From assembly GCA_012934845.2 (NCBI GenBank), contig WNNJ02000860.1:62001-126000 (forward strand): DNA of 64,000 nucleotides. The letters are read 5' to 3'. The notes below the pieces were generated by a model that saw only the letters and a program-made list of their open reading frames with translations, was not told the DNA's origin and searched no databases. The stretch comes from Pomphorhynchus laevis. Lineage: Eukaryota > Acanthocephala > Palaeacanthocephala > Echinorhynchida > Pomphorhynchidae. The translations under genes and the position numbers were made by a program. Below, piece after piece: positions 61,047 to 64,000 of this stretch (positions within the stretch are counted from its first letter, which is position 1; each line of letters begins with the position of its first letter).

Positions 61047-61419
61047 TAATGTATGCTTGGTATCTGTTATTTATTGTAAGTAGTTATAACAAAATAATTT
61101 TTTAACTAGTCAGGTTTTCCCGCAAGCGTAGAGAGCTGAACTGTAATTGTGTATTTTATTGTATATATTTACAATTATCTTGATAATCGTTCTTCTATAA
61201 TCGTTCTTCGATATAATCGTTAACGTTATAATTATTGTAATCAAGAATTTTTAATTCTTGATTAACAATAATTTATTAATTATTATTAATCAAGATTTTT
61301 TTAAGCAGCTGTAAGTAATATATTGTGTATACAATATATTTTATACCGTACGGATTTTTTTCAATAATTAGTGAAAAAAATCCAAATTCACCAAAAAATA
61401 TTGGGATTTTTTCCGTGTA
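61047..61419. other. AT-rich spacer
   Basis: No gene. An ATTAAT-rich inverted-looking stretch (TCAAGAATTTTTAATTCTTGATT, about 61240) is a short palindrome. The ATTTTTTTCACTAATT-like sequence near 61365 lies just outside the TIR of the next element. Confidence 0.45.
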
Positions 61420-62318
61420 GTCTCAATTCCTAGAAATCTCAGTTCCTAGAAATCTTAATTCATGTAAAAAAATTGTACGTGCGATCTAGTACGTGCGATC
61501 TCCTTTGAGCAAAGCCTACTTGAAGTGAAAGGAGATCATTTCCACAGTGATGATAAAAAATGACAAATTTTTATTGGATGAAAAGTGAGAAGGATAAAGA
61601 GGTACTTGTAGTGGAAAATTTTTTTATTCGAGGCCACAAAACGAATGCCCTGTGGTAAAATATACTGGCACTGTCAAACAGACACATGTCTAGTACGTGC
61701 GATGTCCTTTGAGCAAAGCCTACTTGAAGTGAAAGGAGAGCACTTCCACAGTGATGATAAAATAACGACAACTCTCTATTTAGCCGAAATACGTGGAATC
61801 ACTTTGGTTTTCAAAGAGGGAGAACAAATAATGCAGCTGAAGGATTCCATTCTAAACTGAACAGAAAAATCAACAAGAATAACGCTAGTTTTTGGGAAAT
61901 TGGTTCAGTTTTAAAAAAATTCAACTTCATTGCGGAATAGAAGCAAGAAGATTACTTAGTGGTGGTAGACCTAAAACCAGAAGAAGAATATATGTTATAC
62001 AAGAGGATAAAATTAAAAACTTATGGGAACGCTATTTAAATGGGAAGATTGATCTATTTAGTATTATGTTTGATCTTAAAGAGGCTATAAAAATAAATAT
62101 TTAATTCAAAATCTACTTATTTTCACTTCTTTTCTTCAGTTTATAATTTTAGAGTTAAAAACAACCAAAAAGAAAATAAGTATATATTTATAAATATATT
62201 ACATTATATTATAATGTCATTTAACCATTTTATGAAATTAATCCTTTTTATATTTTACAGGAATTGAGATTTCTAGGAACTGAGATTTCTAGGAATTGAG
62301 ATTTCTAGGAATTGAGAC
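61420..62318. mobile_element. TIR element carrying a FLYWCH-type zinc-finger gene
   Basis: The left end (61420-61461) is GTCTCAATTCCTAGAAATCT and further 16-bp units of the form TCTCARTTCCTAGAAA. The right end (62261-62318) is the exact complement, with 3.5 units. The ends are thus terminal inverted repeats that are themselves short tandem arrays. Between them lies a broken FLYWCH gene and an AT-rich tail. FLYWCH fingers are known from Mutator-like transposons, so this is most likely a short, non-autonomous MULE-type DNA transposon. No transposase catalytic region or clear target-site duplication is seen. Confidence 0.7.
61578..62104 (+). pseudogene. FLYWCH-type zinc-finger protein, frameshifted
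   Basis: The ATG at 61578 gives MKSEKDKEVLVVENFFIRGH (FLYWCH start). One frame change on, CGKIYWHCQTDTCLVRAMSF and LLEVKGEHFHSDDK (61651-61760) supply C-x4-C and H-x-H ligands with the central YW. After a further change FWEIGSVLKKFN and IEARRLLSGGRPKTRRRIYV, IQEDKIKNLWERYL (to 62104) match the helical segment that usually follows FLYWCH fingers. The finger's 3' half also occurs as an extra partial copy at 61491-61559. Three frames are involved. Introns are an alternative to frameshifts, but no good splice sites were seen. Confidence 0.7.
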
Positions 62319-62339
62319 TGAACCATTTTTTTTCACCAC

Positions 62340-62640
62340 AAATTGGAGAAGGGAAAGGGGGAAGGGGAAAGGGGGAAAGGGGGGAAGGGGGAAAAGGGGG
62401 AAAGCCGGCCCCAGCATTTGTCATTAAGAGGGAGCGCTCTGATACGCATTTGGGTACCTGGGCAATCTTGAGATTAGTCTTCTTTTCTAGAGTACGTCAT
62501 CCTGAGCAAATACCAAGGTTTTATAAGCAATTTATCTCGATGTTACCTACTATTGTCGGCCTTAACTGAACTCTCAGGTGTGTGAGAAACCCTGAATGAT
62601 TCAGCCGGAGTGCGGCGCGTTGGTGTATGCTTTTGGATGC
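62340..62640 (+). mobile_element. Family E LINE C-terminal fragment with purine-rich tract
   Basis: A G/A-only tract (62346-62405, runs of GGGAAAGGGGG) leads into a frame with HLGTWAILRLVFFSRVRHPE and FISMLPTIVGLN. It corresponds to LWGTWAIFGLVFFMKKRLPE.. at 42.6 kb, and further CMLLDADPP-type sequence reaches about 62640. The purine tract could form G-quadruplex or triplex DNA. Confidence 0.65.
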
Positions 62641-63319
62641 TGATCCCCCATATTGTCTTAATGTAGACTCTGAGTTCGATTTCGGTTATTGATTGTAGTA
62701 ATAGAATGTCTTTTTCTTGCATGGAGAAACTTTCCCGTACATTCGCTGTGATTTTTTTATCAATATCATTTAGAGGCAAAACAAGGCGTTATTTGTAATT
62801 CCAGATTATAGATCAAAATTGACACACTTGATATATCACATATCATTTATCAAATTTTTATAAGGTTTATAACTTTCATATAAATATTATATGCTGATAA
62901 GCAAATTAAACATTTTGGAATTAGTCATTACTGTATCTTGCTTTTTTGACTGGATGGGTTTTATGTATATATGATTTTATATATTATCCAATATCTGCAA
63001 AATGATTATTAATTCTTGTATATTTTCTATTCAATCTAATAAAACCGTATTCAATTTTTTACTCTATATAGGCGAGACATAAATATGTTTGCTAAATCAT
63101 TGGTACTCACCGATGCATAAACGCTCAAGAGGTACCTGAAAGACACAAGTGAACCACCTCTCAAAACGCGTGTTTATTTATTCAAGTTAAATCCGGAGTT
63201 TAATTTACATAAATGATAAAGCTTCGATATTTTACTCGATGCATTAAAATAAGAACTTTATTGTTTATTAGATAAAATAATTCTATGATTATTATTTATT
63301 CAATTACAAGATTAGCCGT
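62641..63319. other. AT-rich spacer, no gene recognised
   Basis: No frame, repeat or RNA feature I can support on either strand. Confidence 0.45.
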
Positions 63320-64000
63320 AGGGCTGTTTTGTCTGATCAAAGGAAAAAAAGAAAACAAATTGAAAAGAAAAAAATTCAGCATTCCTCCCAAGGATAACGA
63401 TCCGGTATAGACTGTAAGTTTGTCTCGCACAGCCATTGCTCCATCCTCCGCATGAACTGCTGTCTACTCTGAATAGCGACCATATCCTCCGGAAGTAAGT
63501 TTTACATCCTCACCGCCCGGTGCGATAGGCGAATGATTCTATACAGCTGCCTATGGTGCAGCGTTTTCACAGTCAAAGAGTGGCCCCGATTCGTATCACG
63601 TTTGTTCCGCTGGATACAGTTTGCCGGCCACCCATCACGTCCGAGTAACATATCTCTGAAGCATAAGATGCCGCTACACACTATCGCAGACCGAACCGAC
63701 GGTATACCTATCTCTCGCAAGCGATCCCTATAAGAATACCTACTTGGAAGACGACAGCACCTCGTCAACCTGCGAAGAACATTTTCTAAATCATTCAGCA
63801 CGCCTCGCGTGCACGGAAATGTTGCTGGTGTACAGTATTAAAGAATGGGCCTAATTATTAAGTTGCACATTACTTTAAGACAAAACACAGATGGGTAACG
63901 AAAGCACCTACGAAGCACATAGCTCAATTGTCTGGTCTACTGAATAATCCTGTCTGTGTTTGGACGACTCTTTAACGATTCGTGCACAAGTACCCCTAAG
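63320..64000 (-). mobile_element. LINE C-terminal region, family D type, cut by window edge
   Basis: The minus frame 63801-63502 reads LRRLTRCCRLPSRYSYRDRL, REIGIPSVRSAIVCSGILCF, RGHSLTVKTLHHRQLYRIIR. After a stop codon (TAA in place of the usual Trp) NLLPEDMVAIQSRQQFMRRM, EQWLCETNLQSIPDRYPWEE follow to about 63370. This is the ORF2 C-terminus (R.LP..YSYR.RL..L..PS...., RGHS..V, R....WN.LP, F...M) and the rest of the RT should lie to the right of the window. It is relatively well preserved, with one stop in about 140 codons. Confidence 0.8.

Noticed and set aside
1-64000. LTR elements, viral genes, ribosomal RNA or tRNA genes
   Set aside because: No paired long terminal repeats, protease-integrase motifs, capsid genes, conserved rRNA blocks or convincing tRNA cloverleaves were recognised by reading. 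Small or diverged cases could still be missed without a search tool.

Overview
The window is eukaryotic and almost certainly from an invertebrate animal. It is AT-rich and intron-bearing, has a recognisable animal nuclear-protein gene, and is packed with decayed LINE retrotransposons, Penelope-like fragments and inverted-repeat elements. There are no operons, bacterial genes, rRNA genes or CRISPR arrays. I cannot name the species. The standard genetic code fits every reading frame I used. LINE copies are labelled here by family. A and B are sister subfamilies, probably of the CR1/L2 group: ORF1 has a PHD-like zinc finger and an RRM-like domain, ORF2 has an APE-type endonuclease plus reverse transcriptase, and the 3' end carries a hairpin (GCGTGC..GCACGC) before TTA/T-rich sequence. 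C is a relative seen only as a 3' end. D, E and F are other APE-type LINEs. LAYOUT: 1-17.97 kb is a nest of LINEs (D minus, two nested A copies minus, two B copies plus, a nearly complete A copy plus, a D copy plus carrying a family C insertion). 18-19.8 kb is Penelope-like remnants with a GIY-YIG endonuclease. 19.79-23.79 kb, minus strand, holds three exons of a scribbler/ZNF608/ZNF609-type gene, the one confidently recognised host gene. Splice sites and phases agree across all three. 24.0-31.4 kb, upstream of those exons, is AT-rich and holds structured repeats. Two inverted-repeat elements contain hammerhead-ribozyme-like cores, and three further repeats share GGACCGAAAC and CTGATGAGGTCC boxes. 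A deleted A copy sits at 27.2-28.1 kb. 33-61 kb is again a LINE graveyard on both strands. It includes an almost full-length A copy (45.5-49.98 kb minus, with a 789-codon frame and a 5' array of 20-bp units), a D copy inside an A copy (39.4-41.4 kb), and an A fragment inside a D copy (57.3-59.3 kb). 61.42-62.32 kb is a DNA-transposon-like unit with tandem-repeat terminal inverted repeats around a broken FLYWCH zinc-finger gene. The right end holds E and D fragments. HOW IT WORKS TOGETHER: in the A/B LINEs, ORF1 should bind the RNA, ORF2 should nick target DNA and reverse-transcribe from the conserved 3' hairpin, and the short 5' arrays may act as promoters. Most copies are dead. The strongest novel signals are (1) the paired hammerhead-like inverted repeats, (2) homologous 13-bp and 20-bp 5' monomers in subfamilies B and A followed by one conserved GC-rich box, and (3) the FLYWCH element, whose TIR unit resembles those monomers.
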